From the NCBI RefSeq assembly GCF_030929615.1, contig NZ_JAVFVU010000031.1, positions 62,001 to 126,000 of the forward strand: 64,000 bases of DNA, given 5' to 3'. Positions 1-10,400 of the stretch are shown one piece after another. Origin of the DNA: Dyadobacter sp. LHD-138. Lineage in GTDB: Bacteria > Bacteroidota > Bacteroidia > Cytophagales > Spirosomataceae. Made by a program: the position numbers and the translations under genes. Under the pieces are notes generated by a model that worked only from the letters and a program-made list of their open reading frames with translations, searched no databases and was not told the origin of the DNA. Each line of letters opens with the position of its first letter. The stretch's first letter is position 1.

Positions 1-630
1 GTTGTAAGTGGTTCCAATAGCACCCACCGTACCGCATAAAGCCGCCTGACATATCAGCTCGTCGGCTCCGCTGAAAAGTTTCCATTTGTCTCCAACCCGG
101 TTTCTGATCGAGCTTATTTCCAACATTTTATCGGTCGTAAGCTTCATTCCTAAAACTTGTGGCAATGATAGTAAATTATCAATCATTTCTCCACTGGCCG
201 CATTTCCGATCTGGTATGGAAAAAAGGGAACCTCAGTCGCCCCGGCAATAAGCTTGTAATGTTCAAATGCCATTTGCGCATTGCTCCCATAATAAATGGG
301 CCCTACCGATGATATTCCGCACGCACCCAGTCCCGCAGCATGTTTAGCCAGACGAATGGATTCGTCTGTGCTCATGGCTCCCACCTGAACCATAACCGGA
401 AGACGGTTATTGACAATTTCGATGGTCGCGCTGGCAATTTCTTTCCGTTCTTTTTCGCTGAACAAAAACCCCTGGCCCGTAGAACCCAGTAAATATATAC
501 CATCCAGCTCCTGAACGATCATTAGTTCAAGGAGTTTCTCCAATTCCTTAACGTTTAAAGCTCCGTCGGGATGAATCGGCGTAAAAAGTGCTGGCCATAC
601 GCCCTTAAAAATACTCGTGCTGCTGCTCAT
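1..630 (-). CDS. DapA/NanA-family aldolase (dihydrodipicolinate synthase family), 3' end outside window
   Basis: This class I aldolase family forms a Schiff base with a 2-oxo acid and makes or breaks a C-C bond; it includes dihydrodipicolinate synthase, N-acetylneuraminate lyase and sugar-acid aldolases. Translating the minus strand from ATG at 630 gives about 210 residues. Visible are the N-terminal GVWPALFTPI strand, the substrate-carboxylate loop GSTGQGF (about residues 49-55), the PYQIGNA tyrosine region and the Schiff-base lysine in GMKLTTD. The C-terminal third lies beyond the window. It starts 17 bp after the threonine-synthase-like gene and is the last visible gene of the susC operon, which suggests a catabolic retro-aldol role rather than lysine synthesis. 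The exact substrate cannot be told from sequence. Confidence 0.88.
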   Translation of the reverse strand, partial: MSSSTSIFKGVWPALFTPIHPDGALNVKELEKLLELMIVQELDGIYLLGSTGQGFLFSEKERKEIASATIEIVNNRLPVMVQVGAMSTDESIRLAKHAAGLGACGISSVGPIYYGSNAQMAFEHYKLIAGATEVPFFPYQIGNAASGEMIDNLLSLPQVLGMKLTTDKMLEISSIRNRVGDKWKLFSGADELICQAALCGTVGAIGTTYN

Positions 631-647
631 AGCTTGGTTGATTGTAA

Positions 648-1733
648 TTATAAAAATTTTAAAATGCTTTCAATGGCAACTTTTTCATCCAGCGGAGATA
701 CCGCCGCCAATGAAAAATTATTTTCTACAGACAACATGTCTTTAAAGCCGCTTCCCGTGATCAGGCACACAACGGCATCATCCTGATCGACCTCCTGCCT
801 TTTTAGCGCTAGGCTCAAACCGGACAGCGCAACGGCGGCCGCTGGTTCGCAAAAAATTCCTTCCTGACGTGCCAGAGCTTTCTGCCAGCCAAAAACCGCT
901 TCATCTGCAACGACATATCCGTTTCCACCCAGTAACCTTACATTCCCGACCACCGCGTCTCCGTCGAGCACATTGGCTACCTGCAGGCCACTCACAGCCG
1001 TGGTGGAATATTTTACGGCATTGGCATGAGCCCGCAGTTCTCTGATCGCAGACGCAATCGTGTCATTCCCTTCTGGCTGCACACAGCTTACTTTCGTTGT
1101 GGCCGAATTTCCGCCGGTAAGCACACCTTTGGTAACAGCCAGGGTAAGGCCACCACCGCCTGCCGGAGAAAAAATATGGCAATTTTTATCTCCCAGTTCT
1201 TCCGCAATTTCATAACCAATCGTTTGTACACCCTGCATGGCCGACGGACAATAACGGTATCCGCTGATGGGCAAAGGAAGTCCTTGTGCTTTACTTATCG
1301 TTTCCAGTTCATCGAAAATCCGGGCTGTAACCTCAGGGTCTTTCCCAAACCCTTTCACCATTAAAATATGGGCGCCGTAAAGCTGCATTTGTTTTACCTT
1401 CGGCAACGGTGCGCCGTCCACCACAACGATGATACAGATTATTCCCGCAGCCGCACAATAGGCTGCCAATGCCGCTCCGGTGTTTCCGCTGGAAGTCGCA
1501 ATACAAACTTTCTGGCCCCTGGCTACCATTTCACTTACCAGAATTGAGGCAAAACGATCCTTGTAAGAACCGGTCGGGTTCAGATTTTCGAGCTTAAAAT
1601 ACAGGTTATTAATCCCAAGCGCCTTGCCTATGGATTTTGATTTTACCAAAGGCGTCTGGCCTTCTCCCAGCAGTACACGGTAAGGTTCAGCTACCTGGGG
1701 CAGGAACCTTTCATATTTCCAGATTGTGTTCAA
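648..1733 (-). CDS. Threonine-synthase-like PLP-dependent enzyme
   Basis: A fold-type II PLP enzyme of 361 residues. The PLP lysine lies in SYKDRFA (K58). The asparagine loop SSGNTGAALAAY and the glycine-rich phosphate loop SPAGGGGLT are both present. Family members do beta/gamma elimination or replacement: threonine synthase, threonine/serine dehydratase, diaminopropionate lyase. The length fits the short threonine synthase class (about 350 residues) rather than the 430-500 residue classical ThrC. It overlaps the SDR gene by 4 bp, so translation is probably coupled. Its place in a SusCD-led operon argues against ordinary threonine biosynthesis. I infer an elimination or deamination step on an amino-acid-like intermediate, but cannot exclude a true threonine synthase. 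Confidence 0.8.
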   Translation of the reverse strand: MNTIWKYERFLPQVAEPYRVLLGEGQTPLVKSKSIGKALGINNLYFKLENLNPTGSYKDRFASILVSEMVARGQKVCIATSSGNTGAALAAYCAAAGIICIIVVVDGAPLPKVKQMQLYGAHILMVKGFGKDPEVTARIFDELETISKAQGLPLPISGYRYCPSAMQGVQTIGYEIAEELGDKNCHIFSPAGGGGLTLAVTKGVLTGGNSATTKVSCVQPEGNDTIASAIRELRAHANAVKYSTTAVSGLQVANVLDGDAVVGNVRLLGGNGYVVADEAVFGWQKALARQEGIFCEPAAAVALSGLSLALKRQEVDQDDAVVCLITGSGFKDMLSVENNFSLAAVSPLDEKVAIESILKFL

Positions 1734-2545
1734 AATTCGTTCGGGAATTGTAATTTTTTACTTGAATACTTACTAAAATTCGGCTTAAAGCCGCCGTCGA
1801 TTACCAGTGATGTTCCTGTGATATACGATGCAGATTCTGAACTCAGCCAGAAAATAGCCTCCGCAATTTCCCTTGGCGCACCACCCCGGTTCAGGGGAAT
1901 AAACGCTGTAAGATCATTGATCAGCCGGGTACTGATGTTTTCCCCGTCCGACGCTTCATAATCATTGCTCAGTGAAGTTTCTACATAACCCGGACAAACG
2001 CTTACCACCCTTATCCCGCTTCTTCCGTAGGTTACAGCGAGCTCCCTTGTAAGGCTTTCCAAACCTCCTTTGGCTGCAATATAACCGGAAGCCATTCCCG
2101 ATGGACGTTCCGACATCACGCTGGATACATTGATAATTACACCGCCATGCCCGGTTTGTTCCATCACAGCAGCAGCCCACTTGCTGAGAAATGCCGGTAC
2201 CGTCAGACAGATTCTCAATGTTTTTTCCCAGTCCTCCAACTCCATATTACGCATGCTTTGCAGTGTGCGCCAGGCTGCATTATTTACCAGGACATCAATC
2301 CTTCCCCAGTTCTTTACGGTTTCATCGATACAATTTTTCAGAAAACCAAAATCACCCAGGTCGCCGGCGAGCACCAAACATTCCGTCCCGAATTGTTCTT
2401 GTATTTCTACCGATACTTTCTGTAAAGCAGCAGCATTGATATCTGACAACGCAAGGACATAACCTTCCTCTGCGAATCTTAAAGCCGTTTCCTTTCCGAT
2501 ACCACCGGCTGCGCCCGTGATAAAAACTACTTTTTTATTATTCAT
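1730..2545 (-). CDS. Short-chain dehydrogenase/reductase (SDR)
   Basis: Classical SDR oxidoreductase of 271 residues that would interconvert a hydroxyl and a carbonyl group with NAD(P). It shows the Rossmann motif TGAAGGIG (residues 10-17), the VNNAA motif (about 88-91), the catalytic serine in NVSS (141-142) and the catalytic pair Y155/K159 in YIAAKGG. The aspartate after strand beta-2 (ALSDIN) suggests a preference for NAD over NADP. It overlaps the upstream deacylase gene by 8 bp and the downstream PLP gene by 4 bp, so it belongs to the same transcript. The substrate is unknown; the neighbours suggest a hydroxy-acid or sugar-derived intermediate. Confidence 0.88.
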   Translation of the reverse strand: MNNKKVVFITGAAGGIGKETALRFAEEGYVLALSDINAAALQKVSVEIQEQFGTECLVLAGDLGDFGFLKNCIDETVKNWGRIDVLVNNAAWRTLQSMRNMELEDWEKTLRICLTVPAFLSKWAAAVMEQTGHGGVIINVSSVMSERPSGMASGYIAAKGGLESLTRELAVTYGRSGIRVVSVCPGYVETSLSNDYEASDGENISTRLINDLTAFIPLNRGGAPREIAEAIFWLSSESASYITGTSLVIDGGFKPNFSKYSSKKLQFPNEF

Positions 2546-3476
2546 AAATCACAGTTTTTGCAATCTGCTGAACAGGTAAAATTCCTCCCAGAGAATCCCC
2601 CTGATTTACTTTTACAATATTGCGTATCAGAAAGGCCAGCCCGTCCATATCCGCGTAAACCGGTGTATAATCACCAGAAACCGGGTTGATGACGCTTCCC
2701 CACTTTTGTCCTCTTAAAACCACATCACCTATGCTGACATCCTTTTCAAAAATACCGTCGGTCGGAGAAGGCATTTTTCCCTGCAGAAATCCACTGTCAA
2801 GGCGGTGGTCCTCTAACCAGTAACGGCCTTTCAAAGGCAGTGTATCAGGCTGGTTATCGATCATCTGTAAATGTTTCAACAGATTAACTACGCCATCTTT
2901 GTATGCCTGTACAACCTGTGTGCGAAAACCCGTTCCGCCTCCGTACTCAAGATATATGGCCGGAATATGCGCATCGCGCGCAATGGACAGGGTTCTTCCT
3001 TCTGGACCCGGTTCTGTTCCCCAAACAATGGGCAGGTTAAATGCCATGGCCATATTCCGCTGTTTTTCCAATACGTCGTCAGACGGATGTAACATGTAAC
3101 CGGCCAATGGTAAAATATCATACATCAGTCCTCCCGTATGCATATCCACGAGATAGTCGGCTTCCCTAATGAGCTTACTGATGTGATAGGCAGTCTGCTC
3201 CGTGATACTTCCATTCTCCTTTCCGGGGCATGTACGGGCGAGATCGAGGCCATCAGCTCCACATCTTGCCTGGCTGAGGTAGGCGCTGCTATTGACCACG
3301 GGCACCACCATTACCTCTCCTGCCGACAGGATTTCAGCAAGTTCGCTGATCAGCGCAGTTGCGGCCAGCATCGGTTCATACTCGTCACCGTGGACGCCTG
3401 CAATCAGCAAAAGCCGCGGACCGGGCCTCCCGCCGGACAACTTTTGATATTTGATAAATTCTCCGTTTACACTCAT
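2538..3476 (-). CDS. Succinylglutamate desuccinylase/aspartoacylase-family zinc deacylase
   Basis: A zinc carboxypeptidase-fold amidohydrolase of the AstE/AspA family (312 residues), which removes an acyl group from an N-acylated amino acid or related amine. Zinc ligands are visible as H29 and E32 in GVHGDEYEP and H113 in DMHTGG. The catalytic glutamate is probably in IYLEYGG. The C-terminal part (about 215-305) forms the beta-domain usual in AstE_AspA proteins. It lies 60 bp after a propeller hydrolase gene and overlaps the SDR gene by 8 bp. Together with the PLP enzyme and aldolase it suggests the imported compound carries an N-acyl group. The substrate is inferred, not shown. Confidence 0.85.
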   Translation of the reverse strand: MSVNGEFIKYQKLSGGRPGPRLLLIAGVHGDEYEPMLAATALISELAEILSAGEVMVVPVVNSSAYLSQARCGADGLDLARTCPGKENGSITEQTAYHISKLIREADYLVDMHTGGLMYDILPLAGYMLHPSDDVLEKQRNMAMAFNLPIVWGTEPGPEGRTLSIARDAHIPAIYLEYGGGTGFRTQVVQAYKDGVVNLLKHLQMIDNQPDTLPLKGRYWLEDHRLDSGFLQGKMPSPTDGIFEKDVSIGDVVLRGQKWGSVINPVSGDYTPVYADMDGLAFLIRNIVKVNQGDSLGGILPVQQIAKTVIYE

Positions 3477-3536
3477 TTATTTATCTCACAATAATCATTG
3501 TTTTAAAAATAACCTTCCGCATGACCCGCCCTTCTG

Positions 3537-4667
3537 TTATTTCTGATCAAGCATTTTCTGGCTTAACCGGGTAATATTAAGAACGGACAAATGTGTCTTT
3601 TTAGATTGGCTTCCAGCGCAATAGCCAAGCAAGACGTCCTTTTTTGTAAAATGAATGGCCGTGTAACAAAACCAGCCGTCCGGGTCTGTTTCTATATCCC
3701 TGCTATTGATCCAGGTTTTACCTTCATCCCTGGAAATCGCCATGGTCAGCGGCGTTCTCTTTCCACCATGCCAGCCGGTTTCTCTTATTTTATTGTTATT
3801 CCAAACCATCAGCAAATTGCGTGATGACGGAATACGGACAATCGACGCCGGAGAAACGGGCGAATGAATATTGCTGGTTTCGATGTGACTCCACGTTTCT
3901 CCCTGATCACGCGAATAGGAAAGCATCTGAAAACCTTCGCTTGCCCGGATGAACATCATCACCCTTCCGTCTTTCAATTCAATGACACCCGGTTCCTGGG
4001 TCACGATGGAAGTTGTATCCGGAATCTGGTTCCCCGACTTCCAGGTAATCCCGCTGTCGTCCGAATAATAGCTAAACAATGCCCCTTTATTAACCCATTT
4101 GGTATCCGGAGTCCTGTGACGGGCAACAGCCATTAGCAGCCTGCCATTGCCGAGTTGGATCACACGATTGTTATTCAATACAAAGTATCCTTTCCGGTCA
4201 GTAATACATGCCGTTGGTTCACTCCATGTGCGGGCTTCATCCGTTGAAAATCTGACCATGGGGATACAATCTGTTTCGGCATTCTTTCTCAGGTAAAACA
4301 TCGCAATTTTGTCGTTCTGCATTCTCAAAAAAGAAACGGACATGATATTCATATCCCCTTCACCCTTTAAAATTACATCGTCCTTATCCGACCACGTTTT
4401 GCCGCCATCCGATGAATATCTTCCGGCCAGAAAAGCGGGAGCGTGATCATCCGTTGACACGCCCGTGTAATGGGTGTAGACAAACAAAATCCGGCCATCC
4501 CGAAGGGTAATAAAATCGCCTTCGCTGTTTCTGGGATTATCGGTCCCCGGATTGAGCTGAAGAGCCAGCTCAGGTGACAAAGATTTACCGGCTTTCTGCC
4601 CCAGGCTTTGATAAACCGTGCAGACAGCAAAAAGCATGACAACGCCAAACTGAAATATACGTTTCAT
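3537..4667 (-). CDS. Exported sialidase-superfamily (BNR/Asp-box) beta-propeller protein
   Basis: A 376-residue six-bladed propeller of the sialidase superfamily, with an N-terminal signal peptide ending near LGQKAG, so periplasmic or outer-membrane associated. Five Asp-boxes can be read: SSDGGKTW, STDEARTW, SDDSGITW, SRDQGETW and SRDEGKTW. It begins with GDFITLRDGRILFVYTHYTG, typical of uncharacterised sialidase family proteins; no FRIP motif of classical GH33 sialidases is seen. It follows a second propeller gene after 39 bp. The two are probably hydrolases or lyases acting on the glycan bound by SusC/SusD. Calling it a true sialidase would go beyond the evidence. Confidence 0.85.
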   Translation of the reverse strand: MKRIFQFGVVMLFAVCTVYQSLGQKAGKSLSPELALQLNPGTDNPRNSEGDFITLRDGRILFVYTHYTGVSTDDHAPAFLAGRYSSDGGKTWSDKDDVILKGEGDMNIMSVSFLRMQNDKIAMFYLRKNAETDCIPMVRFSTDEARTWSEPTACITDRKGYFVLNNNRVIQLGNGRLLMAVARHRTPDTKWVNKGALFSYYSDDSGITWKSGNQIPDTTSIVTQEPGVIELKDGRVMMFIRASEGFQMLSYSRDQGETWSHIETSNIHSPVSPASIVRIPSSRNLLMVWNNNKIRETGWHGGKRTPLTMAISRDEGKTWINSRDIETDPDGWFCYTAIHFTKKDVLLGYCAGSQSKKTHLSVLNITRLSQKMLDQK

Positions 4668-4706
4668 AAGGATTCTGTTTTTTATCAGGACCTAACCCGC
4701 TGTTTG

Positions 4707-5882
4707 TTATTTTGCGTCAATAAAATCTTTTTCCAGGAGCTTCATTTTCAAACCTCCCTGCATGGTTGTGATCCATAATTCGCCGGGTTTCGCCTCAAAA
4801 GCAAACGGATACGCAATCCAGGATTTGACTCTGTCGACATTTTGAAGTTTGTAAGACTTCGCAATTACCTTGGGAGTGCTCCACGTTTTCCCCTCATTAT
4901 CCGAAAATGCAATGGATAATTCCTCTCTGTGATTGCTTGCCGCTATCTCGGAAAACTGCCCATCACCGCCTCTTAACGGATAAGTATTTTTGCCAAATGG
5001 AAAACGTCTGTTCCATAAAAGCACCAAACGGCCGCTTTCCATTCTTTTAAGCAACCCGGGTGCAGAACTTGCGTCTATGGTCGTGGTTCTGATATCCTTC
5101 CAGGTCAGGCCCTCATCACTTGAAAAAGCCTCCCAGAAAGTGCCCCAGTTGGTTCTCATCAGCTGCCATATTCTGCCATCCTTTAACTGTGTGATCGTGG
5201 ATTCCGTTACCCCACTATGATCACCCTTTCCTCCCAGATCGATGATGTTTGACCGTGTCCAGTCCTGTCCGTCATTGAAAGAAGTATAAGTAAGCACGGT
5301 ATGGTGACAAGGGTTATGGAACATCATCATCGAAGTGAAAACAATATTCCCGTTGCGGGTTTCAATGATGGTCCTGACGGCACCCGTCCAGGTGTTATGG
5401 AGCTTTTTAATATCCTGCCAGGTCTTTCCACCGTCCAGGCTTCGGGCCGCATAGGTGGGCAGAATTGCGTCCGGGAAATCCGAAACTTCCTTTTGCCATT
5501 GCAGCTTGGTTGCCTCCTTCATATTCATAAAGGCCAGGATCACCACACCGGTTTTGGTCTGAAGCAAAACCCTTTCGCCCGAAATATGGAAAGCTTCGGG
5601 TTTGCTAAAAATCTGATATTCCTCCCAAGTTTTACCTTCATTCCTGCTGATAAGACTTTTTGTTTCGTTAACAGTCAGAATACCGCCATCCTGTAAACGG
5701 ATAAAAGGACCAGTTTGGCCAAGACCTTTCAGTTCCTCCGTGTTTTTAGGTATCCAAAGATCATTGGACGTAATGCTTCCGGTTTTTTCATCGAAAACAA
5801 CACCCTCCTGAGCCAGGACAAACGTGATATTCGTCAGGATCATCAGCACCGTCAACAACATTTTTTTTGTATGCATCATCAT
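4707..5882 (-). CDS. Exported sialidase-superfamily (BNR/Asp-box) beta-propeller protein
   Basis: A second propeller protein of 391 residues. The signal peptide runs to about LAQEG; there are three methionines within the first four codons, so the exact start is uncertain by up to 9 bp. Asp-boxes include SRNEGKTW, SLDGGKTW, SFNDGQDW, SSDEGLTW and SDNEGKTW. It shares only the fold signature with its neighbour, so the pair are not recent duplicates. It lies 47 bp after susD in the same operon. Likely role: cleavage of a terminal residue from a glycan or glycoconjugate outside the inner membrane. The classical FRIP motif is absent and the arginine triad could not be placed, so the substrate is open. 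Confidence 0.85.
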   Translation of the reverse strand: MMMHTKKMLLTVLMILTNITFVLAQEGVVFDEKTGSITSNDLWIPKNTEELKGLGQTGPFIRLQDGGILTVNETKSLISRNEGKTWEEYQIFSKPEAFHISGERVLLQTKTGVVILAFMNMKEATKLQWQKEVSDFPDAILPTYAARSLDGGKTWQDIKKLHNTWTGAVRTIIETRNGNIVFTSMMMFHNPCHHTVLTYTSFNDGQDWTRSNIIDLGGKGDHSGVTESTITQLKDGRIWQLMRTNWGTFWEAFSSDEGLTWKDIRTTTIDASSAPGLLKRMESGRLVLLWNRRFPFGKNTYPLRGGDGQFSEIAASNHREELSIAFSDNEGKTWSTPKVIAKSYKLQNVDRVKSWIAYPFAFEAKPGELWITTMQGGLKMKLLEKDFIDAK

Positions 5883-5929
5883 TTAAAATATTTACTTAAT
5901 CGTTCATTGTGCGGCGATCTGTCCACGCT

Positions 5930-7411
5930 TCAATTGTAGCCAGGATTTTGCTTAACCTTTGATTCCAGACTTAATGTCGACTCCGGAATCGGAAATAATA
6001 AAAGGTAATCCTGTGTATTTCTATCCTTTAACGAGGCTACTTTCTCGAACGCCTTACCAAATCGTAAAAGATCCCACCAACGTTTTCCTTCCAGGCCAAG
6101 CTCAAGCATTCTTTCTTTTAAGATTGCCTCGTCATTTGCATCTTTGGTTCCTGAAACAAATTCGTGCATTGCAAAATTGGTCTGATAAGCACGTTTTCTC
6201 ACCAGATTTATTTCCACAGCAGGATCCTGGCTCATTGCGTTTTTTGCTTCTGCGATCATCAAAAGCACATCAGCATATCGGTAGACAACGTAGTCATCGA
6301 GGAACAACCGCGCGCCGGCATTGATAAGGCCTTTAAACTTAACATTGAAGGAGCCAAAAAACTTTCGTGTTCCGGTTACAGAGGAGTAAATCTCCCTAAA
6401 AGTGCCATTTTTACGCTGGTCATCACTGGTAAACTGACTGCGAAAGGCCTCAGCGGGTGCCCATGTGTTCAGCCCGGCCGCTACCCCAAGCGCGGCGGAC
6501 GTTTCGCTGTCCATATCCTTGGGTATGTAGGTAGCCGGAAAGTACATGTTCGCATAGTCATTGTCTGTCACCTCATTTTGTTTGAAGTTTACAGCAAGCA
6601 AAATTTCCTTATTTCCCTTATTGGCATACTCAAAAATGCTGCTGTAATTGTCTAACAGCGATACATCTGCCGCTTTTACTTCATTTAAAGCGCCCAAAGC
6701 CACGGCAAAATCTGCTTGTCCCCCGGCAAGTCTTTTGGCGGTCCATAAATAAACTTCTCCTTTCAAAGCATTTAGCGCGGGCTTCGACCACATGTTCCGG
6801 CCAGCAGCAAAAGAATTATTTGAAAACAAGTCCTTTGCTGCGTCTATATCCTTTTTTATCAGCGCAAAAACCGACTCAACCGGGGCTCTTTCCTTCTGAA
6901 TTGCTTCCGGACTAAAATCTTCTGTGGGTTCGGTAACAATTGGAAGTGCCCCCCATGTTTTCACCATACAGAAATATACGTAGGCCCGCATGGCGTAGGC
7001 CTGTGCCAAAATATTGTTTTTTGACGCTTCGGACGAAAACGGAATGTCCGGTACATATTTGAGGATCAGATTGGCATGATGCACGATCGTGTACATTCCC
7101 TGCCAGTTAGGCCCCGCATTGGTGGCATTCAGCTGGTTCAGATAATAGGCATCCCGGCCGTCCAGCCCCTGAACACCACTTCCTACGGTTTCACTTCTTG
7201 CCTCGCCCAGAAGAAACAAATTTTTGGTAGCCTGAGCCCGCAAGTTGACATACATACCATTCAAACCTCCGGTGGCATTGTCCTCGGTCTTCCAAAAAGA
7301 CGCGTTACTGATCACACTCGTCGGTTTCAGGTCAAGGTTATCGCTGCACGAAACCATAAAAATGGCCAGGACCGCTATTTTCAGATTTAAGTATTTAGAT
7401 ATCAATTTCAT
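5930..7411 (-). CDS. SusD/RagB-family outer-membrane nutrient-binding lipoprotein
   Basis: Surface-exposed glycan-binding lipoprotein that works as a lid on the SusC channel. I place the start at the ATG at 7411 (MKLISKYLN...), just after the SusC stop codon; an ATG two codons upstream is also possible. A longer reading frame would start 70 bp inside susC and would spoil the lipoprotein signal. The lipobox is MVSC followed by SDN. SusD features include TPR-like helices, the YADVLLMIAEAKN helix near the C-terminus and the ending RWWDLLRFGKAFEK, all typical of the family. About 493 residues, within the usual 480-560. Pairs with the upstream SusC and gives the operon its uptake function. Confidence 0.95.
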   Translation of the reverse strand: MKLISKYLNLKIAVLAIFMVSCSDNLDLKPTSVISNASFWKTEDNATGGLNGMYVNLRAQATKNLFLLGEARSETVGSGVQGLDGRDAYYLNQLNATNAGPNWQGMYTIVHHANLILKYVPDIPFSSEASKNNILAQAYAMRAYVYFCMVKTWGALPIVTEPTEDFSPEAIQKERAPVESVFALIKKDIDAAKDLFSNNSFAAGRNMWSKPALNALKGEVYLWTAKRLAGGQADFAVALGALNEVKAADVSLLDNYSSIFEYANKGNKEILLAVNFKQNEVTDNDYANMYFPATYIPKDMDSETSAALGVAAGLNTWAPAEAFRSQFTSDDQRKNGTFREIYSSVTGTRKFFGSFNVKFKGLINAGARLFLDDYVVYRYADVLLMIAEAKNAMSQDPAVEINLVRKRAYQTNFAMHEFVSGTKDANDEAILKERMLELGLEGKRWWDLLRFGKAFEKVASLKDRNTQDYLLLFPIPESTLSLESKVKQNPGYN

Positions 7412-7424
7412 AATCATACAATTA

Positions 7425-10400
7425 TCAGATAGAAACATTAACTCCCAAAATGAATGTGCGTGGTATCGGATACCTGCCACGGTCGGTACCACCATCCTCA
7501 GGATTTAGCCCCTTATATTTCGTTAAATAGCCCAGGTTATTGGCAGTCAGGTTAAACCGGAGATTACTTACCTTCACCTTGCGCAACAAACTCTTTGGCA
7601 ACTCATAGCTCAGCGAAACCTCTCTCAAACTAAGGAAATCTCCCGATTCGTAATACCTGGAATTCCCGCCATTGGCCGACAATGCCCCTCTGAAAAGGTT
7701 GTTCTGTGCGTTCTGATCAGCCCAGTAATATTTGGGAACATCGGTAACATCACCCGGTTTCTTCCATGAACCCAGCGCTTCTTTGGATATCGCAACATCT
7801 CCCTGAAACTGGCCTATCATTTGAGCCCGTGGGTAATTGAAAATTGTGTGTCCGGTGGTATAATCCATTCTTACAAACAAATTAATCCCTTTATAGGTAA
7901 GCGAGTTTGAGAAACCTCCGGTCCATACCGGATATGGATTTCCTACATACACCCTGTCGGTAGCATCAATAATACCGTTGCCATCCGCATCGAGCCAGTT
8001 TACATCCCCGCCGTATTTGGTTTTCCTGGCTCTTGAAATAAGGTTGTCGACTGGCGCTTTTGCTGCTTCTTCGTCGGTTGCATAAATCCCCAGTTGCTTG
8101 TAAGAAAACATATCGCCAACCCGGCCGCCTTCCTGAAGACCGCCTTTCCAGGCCAGCGCACCCAGTTTTTCGTCCCAAATCTGTACGCCGCCAATCCGGT
8201 TATTCTCATTCAGGTTATCGGGTAGTTTAAGTATTTTTTGTTTCGTTTTGGCAGCATTAAAGGAAACAACCCATTGCAGGGTAGATGATACCGGCAGGAT
8301 AGCCGCTCTTATTTCAAGTTCTACTCCCTTGTTTTCCAAACTTCCCAAATTCGTACTCACCGCAGCAAAACCGGTAGATTGCGGCAGACTTAGGTTCGTT
8401 ATCAGATTGTCTGTTACACGACGATAATAATCAAACATAATATTGATACGGTTGTCAATCAGCCCGATATCGGTACCGAAGTCGATCGTTTTTGATCGTT
8501 CCCATTGCAGGTTTGGATTAGGTAAAATCGTGTTGGTGATCCCCGCGTTCCCGTTGTACTGCGAACCTACACCGTATTGACCCTGGGATTGAAAGTCGCC
8601 CAGCCCGCTAATGTTTCCATTGATACCATAACTTGCCCGAAGTTTTAACCGAAGCAGGTTTTCAGGAATATTCTTCCAAAATTCTTCTTTGTGCAGGTTC
8701 CAGCCAGCCGATACGCCCGGGAAAAATCCCCATTGGTGGGTTGCACCAAGATTTGAAGCACCGTCGTATCGCGCACTGAATGACACCATGTATTTCCCAT
8801 TATAATCGTAATTGATCCTTGAAAAATAGCCCACCAGTACCTGCTGACTTTCCGACCCCGAAACGGAAACCGGTACCGCCGAAGAATTCAGCGTCGGTAT
8901 CAGGTCCGAAGATGCCCCCTGACCGGCCGCATACAAGCTCACGGTATCCCGCTGAAAAAACGACAATCCGACTTTTGCATCCAGATTATGTCCTTTTCCA
9001 AAAGATTTGGCATAAGATAACACCGCATCCGCCTGGTATTGCGTACGCTTTCCGTACGTTCCGGTTGCTGCACGGGTGCTGATATACGACGTTGGCCCGT
9101 TGTAATATGCCTCCTGAAATGACCGGCTGTTACCATCGGTTTTATAAATCGACAATTGCGGATCGAATGATAGCCCCGGTAGGATTTCCCAATGGCTGCC
9201 TATTGCAATGGAAAGGTTATCGGTACTGTTTTTACCCTTTAATTTATCCAAATGATAAGCCGGATTGCCTATGGATTGCCCCAGACCCGGTGCCAGCGAA
9301 CCATCTTCGTAGGTATACTTGGTCGTAGGTGCCACGCCGATCGACCTTTCGAAAATACTGTTATTTGAGAAGACCTGATTATTCCCCGAATTGGAATACA
9401 TCATCCTTCCGAAAAATTTAAGCCGGTCGTTCACATGCAAATCGCCGTTAAGATCAAAAGTAAGCCGGTTGTATTTCGTAGCAATGGCAATACCCTCTGC
9501 CTTCATATAACCAAGGCCTGCACTAAAAGTCGCTTTTTCAGAACCTCCTGATAGGGATACATGGTGGTTCTGAGACACACTGGTACGGAATAATACATCC
9601 TGAAAATCAGTCCCTTTATAGATAATGGTTTTTGAAGGATCAAGCGGATCCGCCATGCTTTCCCAACCCTCATTGAGTTTGTGCCGGTTGGCATCCGTAA
9701 GGAGCTGGGGTGTATAGGCTGTATTTTTGCTGAGGTCATTGCCCGTACCAAAGCCCATACTACCGGTAAGATATGTCAGGTAAGCGGAGTTCCCCGATAC
9801 CTGTGAAGTAGCAACAACTCCCTGACGCTGGTAGGCGATGTAATCGGCAGCTGATGCCAGATCATACCCCTTAACCAACTGAGAGAACGAATGATTGTGC
9901 TGATAAGAGACCCGGATTTTCCCCGCCTTCCCCGATTTTGTCGTCAAAATAACCACACCATTCGAAGCCCTCGCTCCATAAATGGCAGTAGAAGCCGCAT
10001 CTTTCAAAACCTGCATCGACTCAATCTCCTCCGAGCTGATATCGTTCATGTTAGGTCTGATCACCCCGTCTATAACATACAATGGAGCCGCGCCGTTGGG
10101 ATTATTGATGGATGTCCCGCCCCGGAGTATCACACGAGGTGCCGCGCCGGGTTGCCCCGACGTGCTTTGTACCCTTACCCCGGCAATGCTCCCCTGAAGA
10201 GCAGAGGCGGCATTGGCGTAGGGAACGTTCTCCAAAACTTTAGTATCGAGCTTAGAGATGGCCGAAGTAACGTTTTCTCTGGACTGCGATCCATAACCGA
10301 TTACCACTACTTCATTTAGATTTTTTTGATCCGGTTGTAAAAAAACATTCACCGTTGTTTGGGCCCCCAGCGTAATTTCCTGAGTCTGGTAGCCTACAAA

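Noticed and set aside
648-1733. Ordinary lysine/threonine biosynthesis for the first two genes
   Set aside because: Possible by family, but both lie in a SusC-led operon with catabolic-type genes. Kept only as an alternative in the entries.
1-3476. Ectoine or hydroxyectoine degradation genes
   Set aside because: An AstE-like deacylase and a PLP enzyme occur in that pathway too, but the ectoine hydrolase, aminotransferase and transporter are missing, and SusCD with propellers does not fit.
3537-5882. Dedicated sialic acid utilisation cluster
   Set aside because: The propellers lack the FRIP motif, and no NanE, NanK, NanT or epimerase gene is present. An unspecified sialidase-superfamily activity is the safer call.
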